DNA from: an uncultured Clostridia bacterium
GTDB lineage: Bacteria > Bacillota > Clostridia > Christensenellales > UBA1242
DNA length: 64,000 nt
Reading direction: 5' to 3'
Assembly (NCBI GenBank): GCA_934778215.1
Contig: CAKVOE010000001.1
Span: forward strand, 558,001 to 622,000
Shown: positions 51,001-52,422 of the stretch, piece by piece
Layout of the letters: every line of letters starts with the position of its first letter
Numbering within the stretch: position 1 is the stretch's first letter
The notes under the pieces: generated by a model
Seen by the model: the letters and a program-made list of their open reading frames with translations, nothing else
Databases searched by the model: none
Told to the model about the DNA's origin: nothing
Program-made: the position numbers and the translations under genes

Positions 51001-52238
51001 ACTTTATAGTTACAAACATAGACCTAAAAGAGCAAGTTAACCTTGGCTCACTTACTGAGGCTAACAATTTGGTAGACAAAACCACTCTAAAAGAAGGTTT
51101 TGCAAATGCTGGCAAATACGCATTAATAAGCGGAACTACTGGTCCTCTTGGAGTTTTGGGTTACACTATATACGACAACCTAATCAAAGGCGATGACGCA
51201 AAACGAACAACCGATGACCTAAACGATTTAGTTTGGAATGATAAAAACATAACTCTAGACGAAGCACCTGTTGGGTTCTATTATGTATCTAATGTAACAA
51301 GCGACTACGCTTATACCTATAGCGACATTGCAAAAAGAGCAACCAAAATTACCACAGACGAATATTTGATGTACGCTGGTTTAACTTATGACGAAAATGT
51401 ACAACAGGGCGGAAACATTTCAATTACACAGTCTGACTGTGCTATTGCAAACTCCTTCCAAAAGGCATCTCGTTACTTTACTCCATATCTTGCAAACGCC
51501 TACTCTCGTGGTGCAAACTACACAATGGCAAGCGACCTTGACATACTAGATTCTCCAAACTTATACAACAACTTGTCATCATTTAATGCCGAAGACGACT
51601 TTGACGCATACAGTTTAAAGGTTAAGTCTTATATAGCACTAACCGATTCGGTATTCGAAAAAAATGTATTTGCAAACGACAACGGCATTGCAAAGCTTAC
51701 AAATGTAATTAAAGTTGGAACCAGTTGCGACAACGCAGAAGGTAATGTTAGCAAAGAAGTATTTACTTCAACTTCAAAAAAAGGTACAATCTTCTCTGAC
51801 CGAGCAATTATAAGGTCGGTAGGACTAAACCTAGAAGGCGTAACCCTAATGACCAAAACACAATCTGACGCCATAACAAAAGCAATTGTTACAATTGTTG
51901 CAGGCACAATAATAATACTTGTTTCTACCGTAATAATTACAATTGCAACAGGTGGTGCAGGCACAGGAACGGTTGCAGGGCTTGGCATAAAACTATTAGC
52001 AATGGTTTCAGGAACATTGGCAAAGGTAGTTGCCGGCGTGATAAAATTTGTAAAAATTGTAGCAATTATAGTAAAGACCTTTACAAAACTTATCACAATA
52101 GCACTTTCACTAACAATTTCAATATCACTACTAACCATTCAAGGTATGAAAACCTACTACAAAGACGACCTATACTTTGCAGGCAAGGTTGCCCGAACCC
52201 CACTAACCGCCTCCTCCGACCCAGCCTCATACCTATAA
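15003..52238 (+). CDS. Giant InlB-repeat surface lipoprotein, about 12,411 residues
   Basis: I start at ATG 15003 because AAAGGGAG lies just upstream; the 55 in-frame codons before it have no such site. Residues 1-40 are a basic N-region and hydrophobic segment ending in a lipobox-like FTGC (Cys41), so the protein is probably exported and lipid-anchored. The body is rich in Thr, Ser, Asn and Tyr and looks mostly beta-stranded. About ten InlB-type GW motifs are visible (FMGWY ~4404, FAGWY ~6235, DGWYL ~6583, FIGWY ~6783, FVGWY ~7111, FLGYF ~7456, FVGWY ~7815, FVGWH ~8724, FYGWH ~9017, FAGWL ~10096). A TEP/VEP linker lies at ~9580-9620 and a more helical, Glu/Lys-richer region from ~11,150. A hydrophobic cluster occupies ~12,290-12,382. 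No LPXTG motif. Length alone suggests ~1.3-1.4 MDa. Probable adhesin or surface fibre; function not shown. Confidence 0.85.
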   Translation: MANERRTKNIFSKIKRVLQNGTKSMAILFAVFFSAITFTGCSVEDIQKLFGSGTTPSTDALGRILLRPVSVKPLAYEYITNANGESIPVTNENTGSLVFQDNPYIHTTVDGSASNFSWSNYQIVVDGESVYFEPRFKDGLQTVADMVAPAEVFSRFGITGTTLIHSNKFRGEDSQLNKYYDTATNYDFNLLSINKESGETTRTSADKSYIKLQYRSIVKNVRTNAEAYFNESTNEYQLSEPAENYANAIEFRVVFNPRLQNGAETRSIKVRRIVQTGSNIYGNSNLSNTLLFDASKLTFTVESSNSSEVGFAELSCDQITLENGESADKYYFFSKTQTYSSENKANYTTSLTGYFPVGKQVNVKRTYPGTLSKGVTASATATNSANYALQSWTVNSYRNEVDTTVLNANGESANFAVYSGVALNGSELQILKESNATNHYNNIGGTNCLVSDAHSGADIVRQSYLSTDRTDILKTTGYLLPENTRPAVGEKYLANTLQSTITTGTGNDRLYFESINAQDKTSTITVVSNKANHGNVFKANYAKIKNFVIKGTAFDADNGLTKLGNLTINVLTRVYEDKDWRIEAKTGTLTSPSMVKTDPTTGEFTITGLSLTDFLLGSSTAISGNSYHLYSASYKNLSYAGNIKGLSVATENGANGKTFQDKTGISIIATTKDQNSNLNIQLVVKDANGNFVNIQDSNIDISYELISSISSDPDADGYVTTDVLLSTLLPSDSTLTGYNIQTYNNNDVFLMYFDPISGKTYQLNAIKKLTGATTDSSYTYTLTETDVSTSEIITGTANGITLTEKQITTLNGTTLASLSTPKALNGSLNFTLAPYIQFANEYDAIKVFNQLFAYMYLEDGIEKYSSTQVAKQSGNRIYLDVNRIESIQIAGNDYGSTTATKNQFNYRMLNGDHRGNVQDLSNVSLSEVNLTDLLPNLYVQAYYTLNLAGSTAEIADGQTSLTYALSLSYLGSKFKVFNSDLSLAEYNVSNLSEFTIGSKNGNTLTSQNTTLLGFITTFDSLQFNQFQIKDNTTLNVLYEDGSNPDNKPSTTNLVQSTKVIKVADNSKLFTLTGFNLTGANGQFTVQDANADSSTLLLNLSGIAENIPLTNGVISAVTKANASGSVVYQSGNYVSESQMATLHQSSTKVFLQNLSTIDQNSITSFSLITLVAHESNPKGIINLIQSNKAGTTLTSATDVVARVIGYYYNAERNDFIIEAYGSASLSPIYLQATLNQIGSDQTNYTYKDITNSVQKINGELVLTLFEEYSNGVATYYVQKSAEGLFAYDTTGTKVENATLTPQGLTIGSTTYPVKTTSTTTYTYTTNYFGKTDGSVTLQNSTNFANANLTGGSANVVATLLASGKFITYSPTLLNTFSQTKVSKNYFKANGYTLTLLGADYTNNLTQYYYYKDQENNTYKLVIERLVKQSSGQNSYSTKVLGYTIVGNITDNLNQLTSSNIHLPESYQKLAIANNGFMLVTYTKTAETSTNFISGDKLNEFLSLTETAPENITSVQQLNDFVAKNTNLVSSYKNAPLSSASYYKSSGVTSYVSGTTLASSTPMSNIQTYASFNPETKQYNYISAFSTETSTTYSYKNNDSDSLTDLQNFTSVQSLLSLTNKNTGVATITYNGSPVLVYAKYNPQTEKYDVELFILVYKAITYFNSTLLQSSVVTTDYAFGLQNSVQLSKTEGFNQSTTESIVNFTPLVFNSSFVTSHQQVTQYNYPITKADTASGLVAVDEIIIKHNGVTYNFTYNDAELCYRTSTIKLNLSRIYGVTKAIELNNSSSPSIFVPNADQFIYTYLTGGTFLRFNSINELSANIYTSTQNGFACNSSTSTQIYTFATTDATINALKLKNSNSYLFYNCSNAKTKTYTVTLHRSNSDETPSFLNFVPTSNDSLFIRSEDGTTVLQNIKFTNNSNSSATSIIAKAYPSDLKSSAVTLRFSFDDTAIHENFYKALNTAGQTTAVRLADGTELRSFSVTETKTDEYGTPVTLAEGTYFIYNTPTKVTIASSGTVGVRLLNEYVQLTSTKFYYEIILNSNLVPVGFRYVTELYTQEENGTTMPDFLPNGAVKYKYNYAMLLTETTSQNGHTLSYVPTDSLGSTLTETNRNIYLHYDLDSVRFATPVGTSYTTSTYTFLTTVIGESTPNGDILHFGQISNFDLLKFEYNGVVSSLYYASFNDLLTLTEINANSAIIRGDILSAIGKTLSQIIDQNADFLQFMPLNSTISYIYRYYKLMGAKIDPAFYYYFKSINQDAGVGAYITQEKVYTNDTTYEAVYYYNKDNNLVEFTDQVYAEYDKSNARIIKTVKALNKDGSTTTYYVATDTAGNTSLYTTYDSVSSTLSGKLNDISLVLSTDGGIYGAQNAVIKLADGSYQEVSYYTYFITSGAGNGNAVYVTKTESGALSHVYTSLNELVYKSVTGEGESQTYTYQGATLLDGTYYDSASITVDYYMYSTDGGKTFQKAYYNKDTNKYYSSVLGEYSLTTGVQIYQNAQDYYYFFNNQYFLATKNQEISKNIEFSLGECKISADSENNQLLYKIAGKYALSSLNTDVQAEILNLLQENTDTTKTLQEIVSEDIFAQISDEIINLFEGSTLVEDISELNLFSYNFFDSFANSTTITKNYAINYSKTDLISLLAQNAGTNVAPSNITLIDTVTYTVPVFKDAENNFYTYQEIADITYIPTPNSKLQLIQINGEYYVKSSRSYHQVVPTQSDSTLTVFNNNLYAKSGKFIQATIKNSGLTTLSLVANGGAKLQFKQDAIYQVARYNNRTFIAGAGTTKANDNYFYPISLTNGESTSTYYINYGLSYASNSVSITFNSGNNYYVLSDITANTIVRANLYNSAGKLVASDNITLTEDLINQFTTSGKYSVYDNAGNLKTYDVFTDDRTTVVLRNLLVVFSADNLTRDFVGTPSTLPSTISQNGTTIATLNEVYQNNGNYYNTAINISEFSNAFTASITQNYTLYYRLKGELTNYNSVQEIINTIERLNRTNSELVKKSYEVEQVALTEDGESYFASQLPDSTQSTQYAIKLTNTDLILYTYSYKVDTPLINGTNCIVKYTYFNKLADDLSSMVKTESITYPELFNITADVTNGSTQIKTIYNAKLLKPLTYAETNSLRPVLGGLDDSLLANISDSVVYSSSGEAHTTTDLTKIYTFTDPFTNATTKGVQKVNEDVTLTHLFAYNKLGQLQEVTDHKQFTATYRFASGYGENYNYISQAGNYYYYTTIKGFDGITSGYIISFGKMQEIVGSNSILVHNYNDLIKEVYINPITGAEYLAYQYIKTASTLLNATTATSITFQNIYYGILDDGTRINLTQKALSRVHTKTAYIRSAYDYKTNQKIDILGKTIMTATKPIVYPSFFATDVNSSTTSFITDFNNYYTIDYKTAKSSKLGLPGVTLLKGAPYPNTVLTFSVRHKLGDNQLIQLGLKIDKVYSVELGGIISNIQNTNLATPDATYEFKDTITNITQNKYPDQIVAVTDKKTNEPLYSSHPYSLANSTPSAPHYVKNTSDRRLITSSDITSILTYALVDNTLSGALVNATEVDGNFNSNYMFYNSGMMLLRDTTQTLSQLGSGMNVHQTARKQDNYRIKVDGVYYYYSITGETPETDSYISYSQLAKNNYSYYLHFATPLNSIPYGADPFDYTKVNLSVNATSQSFKTVYFQKVKLTTPSNSIILTETGTPYYVYTTNVADFFTPYAFSSEWIDNTNSTDTASLRYHLLQEYYLSNNQSRYDLLTKSHYRYNAVDDLWYEIVYNNANFPCLSQNYNSWSSSYTEITNAGTLDIHAYTQNADGSITLTSECSKDTICNAITNINNDAIVNYGNLVISGITSAYRTGLSTATSGFASNYQGLYAGFPYSIKNATLATNSFFTIGEEQVIFVTNPNIVVSDGLSSVVYRFKEWGAYTRYNSEILYRDYTARINGTNSSTFTFSSNLAKNYVFLPIYERVYSLTTSTLTTDGVKSNGGVITTYYKNGSRVMADADTITNNTQDINFIEYTPTGTVERTDGSGKTDLIYDYDKMEIENYIFTTEYQYFRDASTADATKSKIEQMYVKEYLGGKLNVTNTPLSTPYMVEREIGKEALQIGFTNKYNGLNQTVYTIPGVNYGVVKIETMQTTGYYLYSLNASSGTRKLYKIHYSNGRYFFLLDANGNYVDPQISFEDNKGVLYDTNSSTSTSGLTRGFKSFTDNSFYQNATGAVSFALRYYENGTKGNYIAPTIQSVQTDGTDIKVNTSINQDQKFVYYFNPVQYLFDEGYTNATYSQSSSKMANTENVNLEERYSYLKQLNVKYESLVNQIYTTKKSSSTSSLSLPVILSNIYFDVYKQTSPDEISKASDGEKFARKITNTATYVSVKNGESKVKDYFISSQNYYSGIDTTYLTQYFDRHTTIKLMATADEGYRFMGWYFATYNLATGEYVIKKDQYGNDEKITASNNRGYSDEIKQVEYDSNSGRYYIVTGYNSSGAKQYLLNADGEKETLPTSLENLYTGTYLTYLVNADGSKSDITYNSVGGYYTDSTGKRITDFKNKAIYSTICYYNSAQNAYYYDYNQTMRIPTELIKYIDMASQKANYYSSYSQAQFALSTKEEVFTYNTERLASANFGNGEKSFTEYNLLQNGEFASLTKPVAPFIIADGQIVVPTKFGASSAYTQIVNTTKFATTSTYTASSYALSNGTRIPLTSTITNLSSSVSAKYTASVTNDDGETTEQEYTFTLPLLSSINLVQTKKSSTGNEYMFLDGDKFYTSYTYTYRGLNADGKVQDVLSLHLRATSAGIQIDYLNPANNSVIDEKSLTHAIQNLTGDYYLQKRVEATEQDVISRTGINLNLSNQTAYINNYGAKLLTSLCYKVSSLLVDRTENGGYYYTITFYRTALNPFTTTNAGYSLKNTLNTATVTVTNTFNLNKVSEVATTPSGNTLDEDHINLLNGGIGNYITFNLNEAGVLVHKALNKSGEEEDIQTLYYNRTNDSIYYYSYIQSTDNSALYQLAFLELPTTDTFSTSTTSKETTIYNLTASINGGTEEVYLHNGKLYKTRTAGLYEVASDGSLKINGIAENVCVIAKFVESYNTLVFTDAGNNAGIKIEQMAYVNYKDNKLATVTDSQSNALSKDYITNIFDFGATKVSYSVANVTNYIAVQFTDNTGRVSTYYEYSAEGIDGKMYTLYSLTDMSSNKNANIAQMMFFYLENKTLIQLTQSSSLNSSMLYMDSITQVANYDTIRDISQQSDIINDTPHYMYELRYLLTEDEVANAKIYLPFYGAVIKGGVIYNNGTQVNTFYTLTTSGNGTKTATQFTRSGASYVADGGSKSFSDLLSLTAVQNTTSPNYTTDITSYTQSMIKKYGVLTDSSGLSTQNPINSTDFIVSLVDNNGINGNSIPTAFVNKSLYIDSSTTLLIKVKVNSKYKLNASYSTNPYYTLNAIMYPTQEFIDSNALKEGSATEKYYENLYYLFMVTFNRDMLNEYTGYMNHISRGISMMFDTTLTTTDSFSTLLGLADNGVNSIKELSASASGSFIGTDNRRYYTFVQPTSYTLTTLNANMHKYSNASGTFITEVNANENTNYTVYLMRNDYNAGSTNSGFNFTDIKSNPSANYTLSGTPIYTVVKQNGKTLSAFQEYLQTTYGFQFEPEKYQTVQSDTIIYTKNSTSNTSTKNFTISEDDLAIFFNANKKLQEIATNLLDGVSISSVKAELELLKLNNLYTKYQNVLGYNNTYSTADASSYYYKNTTSNGVFYKVKQTVDNLIQNPDIMDKNLVVSYLTSAFNLLTDSTPSVTTLSGILNYINENEQFLVGLTSLKSNLKPILDDFTSDITEDMLLNNQFAHSFIKITNALTDYLVLKMAQISANAFGNMRLVRSSTQALIPYTFDPTTNTAHQVSYNGLNISNIKNADTELNAYINAGIYDPSVYFVDGSNGEIDETHIPTFTLNTLSFFDTLSSSSQNTFAKILSLAQNNWIELNSVSTKFNAIAKAFGVSVNKLLNSENFGTADFNITYNNLSLSTKLALFKNVYTGEAYSTTEALNYFNYLKQLYVNYQNVNSTLSSTLNKNFNTSGMLNILRFSSFLVYTLDVNHAILNYNSEENTYDRLTSFVTDPTTNTSSSITKIDEFFAGVGQNDITVLGTNPTVSYDKLYNYFRLFGANTDNLGVGEYTSITKEAYAEYLKLIKLYPSNFCDLGYYNTAENQKAYNTNGQYKQFLISADTELTFRAKLLSEVGSHNLNVSVPNTHYSTLLLDDGNTYNIRFAGWYYANKSNVTDIAKSFENMTLIGNSEYSPIVATQNNSTLVALYRTFEWWSITYDPNLTQINLNIATDCFGSPLSKITNADGTVTIAGYLDTGTDVNITITPLAGKAYQNVVSGYIDGIQNYLPDMLPKIAQEKYNKDQFNVVGQTVQSSANSVTNVISSRTIHTTVRYTNASTSLVPAYKDLVEHPDSHTFVLNESGDTVNFTEYVKRSITKGTANDLTILTEDAQIVVFKVVNTKTSYINEDTGEEQTGDLFTYTLEFNVNGETRYAKLNKFYQWETTQGYQTTDEFGQPLQINKSFDYNTSNLSSASILYIFGYFKAGNTVSITASSVATEEGDTAQGDLEYLDGWYLNGNFNKTIQDASGKASIKLLDGQTAHVANATYDNGASMLQVNITVVNGNYDYTGKTLETTRFGDLVKANGYTPLGKLVDELTTAITEQSNGIALNYGSNGIRIYKGQPVSDNGNSILLARLNKISAEKLQSMKENGLSIINYDFDDGGFRIVEQDTGTKSNLNFNLNSTFTLSTPQYVISNCLNDDGSYSHKIFKFIGWYLSNENVGTIKVTSNNVYESENHIDGRLDAVYELLTDTQMSGVYEYTTTQTNPETGETKTVPVQDFENVYKLNSSVIFTPSNASTGEVVNQELEEISSRYDYTYNRLPLGSNFVLVGSTTEGYAVHGYLVRYLTQYVTNEETGETAYRNDQAIIYTYQNGATEAISVKQIMQADGTIQTTLTALNEKSEPITHTYQNVTSIHALFNSRPTVNLTYSLYSREFYNEVEFAGTTDINALKQSTNGNATIENTKYNLLSQEYQLDEDRRVKYNGYASYTLSDSVTQTPQTSIVSNFKKNKVITLSSPLLLVSDSNPSATKVNAFTRFVGWYVNNELISVYASDTLSITLKDNSIQVTATTELNEPRTFADGSTTYTIFTKSEDINIEMRFSTNDSTSIEPTVAEGAGGFKVIKVIDADLGNVINDFAQSQTGYEITSEEDFVETTYQTNEETGEITTTSVNRLGLINYLLTNYGKFNTNLVSTFNGTESTTPLTYYSTTGGSGSESSLTATTYKEYYIDGIYVAEYVTDEITGKQSLQLTRVTTASTSTETTLSAMVSHINPKNYYISYRTRVVPTLTTSFAVLTTLNGDVVNPIASVNTSLQLTAPSASSQDFFASLDYTTLTTTEDGYYYSLGGRNLKNSTKLELGQAVFYCSEANTEVEFSLTNETDSFLGYFINGVLASTTPTSLLKISDGDIVEARFYSNIRHFNLTAVVDNVANELTPLDIATDQTGGGKKMVATVSNGYGSTGFINVFSSSGEIGTGSTIPQIEAYGTGKVVLYAPREVTVTREAESTEPDDTYYLKGFYYVDAQTGKLIELTKTNEEERPSNECEITIASIKTNSLYAVYGKTSEITVSVQTDGVDNVMPSGFSNMSHSIGSYSVIQKAYTFSMSINKENLYTLMIEHSYTLTDSTTGETISVTDLHTPTGTITTKKIGDTEEITEIKSGGVTSKVAGNDFNYSTTLQIVEGFNNIRYILTNANALKINVFYGYYDTITTSSILTNIIGTTVLEATDTVTVHNLSSTESTLKFVGWYIIDPETAEQKLVAYDNKLTISAGNFAQGLNLVKKYDDVGNNNLVPSESKIYATIQNTDDTTEVIEDETRLVGLTQELSDDGSECMLNATEFLKQAQNNGLAFTGFYKNGILLSTLSKFSYSISKGISQVVEARFTKKVLEYTAQIADGNPTTSTLTPSTTITPLIKNELQDIGFGYLYSAQDAILSVTLPKGYILSTEQTKLLADGEEYTSTQHSISIINNEKGSSCATVIVPYKIIEELIASGKKQLNVVVGFESYKLSHTAINISVGGADPSMDESTIYSSSYVFSIDEQNDFAIWQGTTKQQFTITLTPEEKMDENFHYNIHYFYYNPLVQTQQTLNETNQNYDYRSTASNHRTNITKNSDGSTVYSYSNFVLVPNLPTGATLIFYTLTEYNEARNHTHGEFIRRTYTEAGTNAEGEESVTTVENINPLFHETVITQHNQLTEEFTIFTSTADSNSENYDYMLYHHIYTRINTNPKDGDPRYFTTENMSDITGNTQQDFNMHYYGLGDYKISMFEDANEFIETTRSSDTTPETNPENYHYQKQNTTISYKTPGGATFFDKDANNDNFGSLGKYYIYSSDNYIITSVTFVSIKNKLANMNSKHNSHTVSASARYCYLCENPNANASTFTNSSSSFTFRLQNNEQDNLDALALLGGVQLNTESAKDNYLCFDNINDDYYVYVTLKEVFAIETQIVVDGSNLTEEKNNNEHLINFSSLTNIKTETNYKDKDRTLTETPFAVGKESSVYAYKKDFQYDQSLAEQQAWLSLDGESTIFSKYALTNISISIKNRLVKTFYLCDYADESKLLLAVYNYSQQNPFEYNTVIALNFASKDTENKVSYLSTAPKIGLPTYFDLFRPNAVSLQQSLENALTEANALPTISPYTVGSSKNLAELTAYEISGYKFVGWHTADDRLYSASLVTTAKIENIQNLYARYMPDSTRTLLDFTSATQITYYPILLTASGSNFTSSTITTLLNLNNARPSFGERQNSINYSTVSNSDGSTFGGIVYTQDPTLIDTVDLTKINQNAKNLGLGQIVVTIPQLLADAKITLDLTKLNFDQVKNNLIGLNGSIAYASSSGLSETPSTPQTLAQFSSTQKEQSFNVNYNKQTTLGLSFAGIFRTEITIVGSTENILNYGEIIDGTQTEVKAHYLTTTGKSGSTKLNPLNPEDMIISLTAEEGELVTMWLTIDNQKIDNFYGWHYINRTATESQKHAEYDLSLINNINLSYINVDMPKFGRLLSTETYKEYDYIGQVKISDLGVIAKLYQATDNSGFMFEYVEDGTVKYSELFNNSLHPTTRPIVAGKSSFYLQDNEYFVQINNFMPDSMLNNQKYSLQLHKYNDAENNMYFFDANIYGNGRNDFVQFTNETELNNLNIDESFKLILANLISLPQKYGTYDTKTLTSNIINAEQNAGYGNFAFGENIIIQSNYARKINRLTSTGLAIQSVFSDTVSEADVRNFVSRVEESLTSGKEYFEVMTENYSATDISANYLFNYHADSAISDFVLQDNTSKDLLKASAYNAVQKGLDAIKSGTEPETTQNADGETVYTYGDSVNLLNNYLTNPSSTSWNDIKWNLISSSLTLATSELSFVQVPKTDAIFFADISGMFNNYTSKQLIFVWGNDLANVSLTDKNGNMLQDGSFVQLFTTSEFGYHITPNVTTRQITVTNPDGTTEIKTVTVPLPQNTFVTNEGFINLSSGANENAISFVSFGYFTQGTSVVIKSRGLIDNSMLQTNYSHTNTIVTGAMLGTRVPNIGRDELPTTTPTTPTEPAEPVEPTEPVEPVEPVEPTDPTEPTEPTPTEQYTYTYKRKTGLHDVSYKNFALTSPTYHKVVFVADDETQKSTNQTITQFNTEYSTNGKVEEIINMATIFGITLDTSVVAINRDAITISQSDILQSSTYQKFIDMLVSLAEKGLTEEFNAGIRDESYEEMFKEDPDKEQEFNFVVSNNSPVYIQTKAREIYTNYIAGKISLQTANGTLQALVNADNDEDKIDESNSSIAKITEKLQYTQALGYKYSLDLTKEFNYGYININEDTEEATVYFASSDKGGANYDTTASGSELMVNIPNKNGYYFKGVVVTSTSKNAQTLKINTASTTDRNNLTFNATNSVFFDANHTNGTNWIKNADGTYTLYYQATGELTTTISVIALYEDILYPVDINTYEYQTSRFSYENADGSLQYVESSNLLGTDPQTGQNIQIFLNELDGNFYTDLNYKNIYNGQIRVSITDEDGNSTLKEVKFAPYTTTTSYSGYIKGSRLTGKSTPLALTSVNYPFAEFAGWLFTNQLDESAILSGETQSTEIINGTKYYMYKLVQNGDYSVNPTSTNYLFKPIQVQNNADMSKQETYLHNNTLFYAYEYNVEKIAELIKDFPSVQPNAVYTRLNEIIQNMFYTTSPTVYLNINYSTLNRYFQNGVISDEAYENNCMLGTLNSSGTLETITLSKTDESTIGKFNAVFSSVKYEGLTITKSKVIAPKRDRKASIAQNIFYSKKPMISKFTSLANTDFYCYINGEFTNLRTVLKDSYINSSNQQIFVYSRFARSLTPITNENVNVTYSSQNVKFDNQNVYGSTESLYNLIKQSYLNAGETPQIATEKADSITSTLHNSVKNATYFFTPFELNDQTQLDEITVIYNDNGAKQFKLSNLSMTASEISEFKKVLTQKLEHVVTPKFTYNPVSNLVILTGTDKYSFANEYLSSINNTVFTAPSIAQESYISSVRKVVEGNNDTLKYYKGITPYLAHKVVQKSALQTEQLTLASQINGSSVTLPAGVTEQDLNALINTLTHKTEYVLASLKTQIGFTSISENALTYYIIPANNAFGYSYSLYIQNSIIYGTMVISDTAYNFQVTQTLVSGFNLLQFTASAQNYTYTTAITTPADYTDYPVTTLQARHQTETISDYSNVQPATTGITSGHFMFGDKKAFNTLSATVSGRTTLNAYFRGASYILNIKVNESNEKYDPASGTLTENTSYNKDTLQSTSDGNYTNVGFELNPSGKRYYYATEQDTGNKVQTYKPVGAMFAEANGISPNELGPYIYNANGDLLNEYSNLLVVGNTASTSLTKLLNQKTTSNYIWNGEEYIDAYVSSGITSSFKDDFNMLSTYRRQPSKIENLVFAKLSANQYSLLQEGKNIYYSSIITSDGSTSHPFAEDDLLQQNRSIYTILCKTNDETRFNSGNYIIVKLKADAICDYTLNTSISDINEYINASTGELNTDRIKINTSNQKNVQVVPYKTIDQSILGINSSTLSTTGGTSTTFGVLAKVTATPSSGFPSIQLLLNENIGNNQNSALNGLERNANIFRASYITPTGIEQIDESKFTYGNYKSFNNQIFPDEYGNVTSPAYNVQMEVGFKLKAVALEIDLNATGGTNDKLGSLVTPSFEEDKNKVSYQNTSDLINQLIKLASSNIASDQQKYNALTKELSNLFSNYSIYKFKGANYYLNQLQEFNEKIVNNKELAESFEKFNKMFGANISISNENFTLVDSGLSSRINKIMLRELENSNSLINTSLKLVIQKDLQSNLNSSLRVKSIAKDKDSENWQVTYTLYGNDTIITLAEEGTSNNDGIQNYISQLLSSISKDNDANTYGIDGEKLYYYYYLCALIESYTEQTVDKNAFYNADGNFEPKPEFYSNGKYADSIIKRIESYNSMLAVQDYLNNFSNYYNTVLYDLIFAYSNFGADSDQYKTIAISAFLAYGLIFNDYTFTSGTIVFMDPNRMIGETEIKAESILSYNEYKNKDLKSLKTILDKEFMPRITNIMYTDMYGAQVSINFSVIDLVKSVAEYTPNTPAEPIVDVSITESRYVYKLKNLDPVATERLKTLFIKPLSTDNAEARKYQELYRKTFGEGVKGVENYFIQGFNKLLATFNIVTDQSKNGSIVSQVKFTGSELGNPFKYDPATITNNLTDTMWATSGNTSGIGVSDGKISWSGKLYLLNTYDNDWQKEGINYEEKIHTTYPFVIKGTTPYNLYNEIINGGLLGTVCNGGDNRNEITLDTDLEDLEFNFKVYTKVGYGVSYDYTASHKPYQDRPVYEETVRSSNLIFKSLDSLKSVDTILDMSQFKTNGNGYRQTTMNMAQAISEQQELYYLMNEQNADKYNKLLNDNLKFKDRESFVNAYNQICKDRYTIYNGKQYNYIGRFANEAIEKRGYFDEIKDLLKINTLTEKFTMQTYLTTYVLSAYELLQLDLSANYNDFIVTNIDLKEQVNLGSLTEANNLVDKTTLKEGFANAGKYALISGTTGPLGVLGYTIYDNLIKGDDAKRTTDDLNDLVWNDKNITLDEAPVGFYYVSNVTSDYAYTYSDIAKRATKITTDEYLMYAGLTYDENVQQGGNISITQSDCAIANSFQKASRYFTPYLANAYSRGANYTMASDLDILDSPNLYNNLSSFNAEDDFDAYSLKVKSYIALTDSVFEKNVFANDNGIAKLTNVIKVGTSCDNAEGNVSKEVFTSTSKKGTIFSDRAIIRSVGLNLEGVTLMTKTQSDAITKAIVTIVAGTIIILVSTVIITIATGGAGTGTVAGLGIKLLAMVSGTLAKVVAGVIKFVKIVAIIVKTFTKLITIALSLTISISLLTIQGMKTYYKDDLYFAGKVARTPLTASSDPASYL

Positions 52239-52422
52239 AAACATACATTGTTTCGTCCGCCCGAGTAGGCGGACGGAACAAACTGTCCGTAACCGTATCT
52301 AACAAATTGCTTAAATTACGCACTTAAACTAACAGACCCCATCTATCTTACACATTTACTGGTTTTATCCGCCCACTCGGGCGGACGGAACCTATTAATC
52401 CCCTCTCAAAAAGGAACTAAAA
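52239..52422. other. Short intergenic region with two R3 palindromes
   Basis: The palindrome at 52250-52279 (GTTTCGTCCGCC...GGCGGACGGAAC) lies 12 bases after the giant-gene stop and is followed by AACTGTCCG, the start of an R2 that is otherwise lost. A second (52368-52385, TCCGCCC...GGGCGGA) lies shortly before the next ribosome binding site. Neither has a T-tract. The giant gene and the next gene could share a transcript. Confidence 0.5.

Noticed and set aside
51629..52138. 169-codon minus-strand frame inside the giant gene
   Set aside because: Hydrophobic shadow of the C-terminal membrane cluster; no start signals.
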